Shown: piece by piece, positions 50,621 to 52,243 of the stretch | How the letters are laid out: every line of letters starts with the position of its first letter | How positions within the stretch are numbered: the stretch's first letter is position 1 | Position numbers and translations under genes: made by a program | The notes under the pieces: model-generated | Database searches by the model: none | What the model was told of the DNA's origin: nothing | The model's input: only the letters and a program-made list of their open reading frames with translations | From: XYA12-FULL-58-9 sp001798605 | GTDB lineage: Bacteria; Myxococcota; XYA12-FULL-58-9 | Direction: 5' to 3' | Assembly (NCBI GenBank): GCA_036736205.1 | Contig: DAINMX010000015.1 | Coordinates: 1 to 52,243 of the forward strand | DNA: 52,243 nucleotides

Positions 50621-50780
50621 GACTGCAATGGTTTGTGTGCCCTAACAGGGTGCTCATCAGCGGCGGATCCCGCCGTCCTCTCCTACCCTAATATTCGTTG
50701 CTCGTGATCGATGGTGCGCGCATTGGCTTCATCGAATCACACCTCCCGGAATCGCGAGTTGAGTACGGGGCGTCTCGAAG

Positions 50781-51707
50781 CTAGTCGACCTCGACGTAGC
50801 CTTCTCGCAACAGCTTGTGGAGGTTGTGGATGGCTTTGTGGTCGGTTTCGGGGGTTTTGTCGATGACTGACTTAACGCGGCCGAAGTTGATGACCAACTG
50901 CAAAGTTTCGAGCTCGGAAGCGTCGAGCTCGGAGAGTTTTGGGGTCATGGGAATGCACAGTTGCAAGTTGGCGTCGAGCGGCGGCAACTCTGGCATAAGG
51001 CGTCGAACCTCGTCGGTTTGGCGCATGGCCTCAATGAGGATGCTCTCGGTGGCCTCGTTGAACGTATCATTGAACACCAGGTTCTCGTCGTAAGCATCCA
51101 AGCGGAAGCTGCCCTTTCCCCAATTGATCATGCGGCAAATGGTTTTCATGGGTGCCATGCCGACTTCGCCGCCGATGACCGCCGATTGCAGTTGACCTTG
51201 TTTGATGTAGATCTTGCCGCGGTGGGCACCGGAGATTGTAAGGATTCCGGACTTCTTGTTGGTGGCAAAAAGCTGCAGGAGATCAGGCAGAGGCACCTCT
51301 TCGAGGTCGCCGCTCATCGTTGTGGTCTGGGGAGCGCGGCTGGCCAGCTCCTCCAGCATCTCCTTGATGGAATGTTTGTCAGATGCGGCCTGTGAATCCA
51401 GGGTCATGTCGGTGGCGTTGATGACCTTGAGGATTGACGTGCCGATGAGGATGCGGTCGTCCTTTTTCAGATCTGATCTGCGGATCTTCTCGCCGTTGAC
51501 AAACGTTCCATTGGTCGAGCCGAGGTCCATGATGCTGATGCTGCCACCGTTAGAAATGAGCTTGGCGTGTTTGCGCGACACCATGTCCTCGACGAGGACC
51601 AGGTCGAGGTCGCTGGCGCGACCGATGAGAAGCTCACCTTCATCAGGGATAGGAAACTCACCCCCAAGGTATTTCCCAGATATGAATTTAAAGGCGTAAC
51701 TTGGCAT
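50781..51707 (-). CDS. FHA domain protein with DUF4388/PATAN domain
   Basis: This 308-aa protein has an N-terminal FHA domain (GELLIGRASDLDLVLVEDMVSRKHAKL and DLGSTNGTFVNG) that binds phosphothreonine. A DUF4388/PATAN domain follows (about 135-235, LLQLFATNKKSGILTI, then GSFRLDAY), and then a helical C-terminus. FHA-DUF4388 proteins are common in Myxococcota and Deltaproteobacteria and link Ser/Thr kinase signalling to motility or development. Its start codon shares one base with the TPR gene's stop codon, so it is translationally coupled to it. Confidence 0.92.
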   Translation of the reverse strand: MPSYAFKFISGKYLGGEFPIPDEGELLIGRASDLDLVLVEDMVSRKHAKLISNGGSISIMDLGSTNGTFVNGEKIRRSDLKKDDRILIGTSILKVINATDMTLDSQAASDKHSIKEMLEELASRAPQTTTMSGDLEEVPLPDLLQLFATNKKSGILTISGAHRGKIYIKQGQLQSAVIGGEVGMAPMKTICRMINWGKGSFRLDAYDENLVFNDTFNEATESILIEAMRQTDEVRRLMPELPPLDANLQLCIPMTPKLSELDASELETLQLVINFGRVKSVIDKTPETDHKAIHNLHKLLREGYVEVD

Positions 51708-52243
51708 CAGTCGTTGGTCTCGTATCCGTCCGTGCGTTCACCCTGCACCAGTTTGATGTACATTGTCGCCGTAGCGTTTTTGGGATCCTGCTTGAGAACA
51801 AGGCGCCATTCGGCGATGGCTTGTTCAATCTTGCCCATGGAATAATAGCAGACTCCGAGTTGAGTCCTCGCCAACAGATAATCCGGCTTGTCACCGAGTG
51901 CCTGCACCAACTCCTCGGCGGCGATGTCGAGCTGGCCAGCGTCGCGTAAGGACGCGGCCAGTTTTGTGCGAATGTCCGCAAATCTTGGTCTCAACATGAT
52001 GGCCTTGCGGTACTCGCTGATGGCTTCGGTCAGTCGTCCGGCTGACCGATAGGCATCAGCAACTTCAGCGTGCATGTTGGCGATCTTGCCGGCCACAAAC
52101 GGATCAAGCTCTCCAGCCTCCGACCGGGAGTGTTTGAGTGCTTTTCTGTAGATCTCTTTGGCCTCCACGTACTTGCCCAGGTCATTGTAGAGAACCGCCA
52201 GATTGAGTGAGGCCTCAGTGTACGCAGGGTTGAGGTTGAGGGC
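51707..52243 (-). CDS. TPR protein, 5' end beyond the window
   Basis: The frame continues off the right edge, so only the C-terminal part is seen (about 178 residues). It consists of consecutive TPR units (AYTEASLNLAVLYNDLGKYVEA, LTEAISEYRKAIMLRP, LDIAAEELVQALGDKP, IEQAIAEWRLVLKQDP). The N-terminus and any extra domain are unknown. It overlaps the FHA-DUF4388 start by one base, which suggests that the two proteins act together, the TPR part as scaffold. Confidence 0.85.
   Translation of the reverse strand, partial: ALNLNPAYTEASLNLAVLYNDLGKYVEAKEIYRKALKHSRSEAGELDPFVAGKIANMHAEVADAYRSAGRLTEAISEYRKAIMLRPRFADIRTKLAASLRDAGQLDIAAEELVQALGDKPDYLLARTQLGVCYYSMGKIEQAIAEWRLVLKQDPKNATATMYIKLVQGERTDGYETND

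Noticed and set aside
1..52243. tRNA, rRNA, complete IS or phage genes
   Set aside because: None recognised on reading both strands; a covariance-model scan would be needed to exclude small RNAs.

Overview
The window looks like chromosomal DNA of a myxobacterium-like bacterium (Myxococcota or a close relative such as Bradymonadota). It is moderately GC-rich. The main clues are a secreted protein with a MYXO-CTERM-like sorting tail (24676-25578), many lipoproteins with Cys-rich, CAP or receptor-L-like domains, FHA-DUF4388 and PilZ-TPR regulators, and GAF-like and HEAT fusions onto ordinary enzymes. Three runs of exactly 100 N (3558-3657, 11705-11804, 25843-25942) mark short-read scaffold joins. 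The first is flanked on both sides by the same 55 bp, so it is an assembly artefact. No rRNA, tRNA, CRISPR array, complete insertion sequence or phage module was found.

Layout. 0.3-5.2 kb: an NTT/MFS-like membrane protein fused to HEAT repeats and a cyclic-nucleotide domain, convergent with a multi-pass GT-C-like membrane protein. 5.4-13 kb: a cytoplasmic clostripain-like protease, a beta-propeller lipoprotein, a Thr-type sulfatase-like hydrolase, a PilZ-TPR membrane protein and a truncated alpha/beta-hydrolase. 13-24.5 kb is the accessory part. It holds a large second sulfatase-like lipoprotein, a MazF-like toxin-antitoxin pair inserted between 90-bp direct repeats of that gene's 3' end, a GT-A-like glycosyltransferase with an unusual N-terminal domain, a GT-C-like membrane protein, a hairpin-rich minisatellite, a 93-residue lipoprotein with an EGF-like cysteine pattern, another sulfatase fragment, small lipoproteins, a damaged HTH gene, a quinone oxidoreductase and a ParDE-like pair.

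24.7-36 kb: the MYXO-CTERM protein, an HtrA protease, a bacterial XPB helicase/Bax1 nuclease operon, a Yip1-TlpA fusion, an unknown 473-residue protein, a hydrolase, a CAF16-like ABC ATPase and a CAP-domain lipoprotein. 36.8-52.2 kb is mostly housekeeping or regulatory: a B12-type radical SAM - YgiQ - RluA operon, a lipoprotein cyclophilin with a DUF1015 gene, an unknown repeat-bearing protein, a cytidylate kinase-like/BON/CBS fusion, a receptor-L-like lipoprotein, MltG with a GAF-like N-terminus, a Gly-rich RRM protein, and a TPR plus FHA-DUF4388 pair running off the right edge.

The most striking sequence-level property is the number of unrelated short tandem arrays. About a dozen occur in 52 kb, with units of 8-24 bp, most of them multiples of 3. 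Most sit at gene starts, in gene boundaries or in low-complexity linkers. No complete new multi-gene system can be proven from sequence alone. The best candidates for follow-up are the 16.6-21.6 kb accessory block, the cytoplasmic clostripain and the GAF-MltG fusion.
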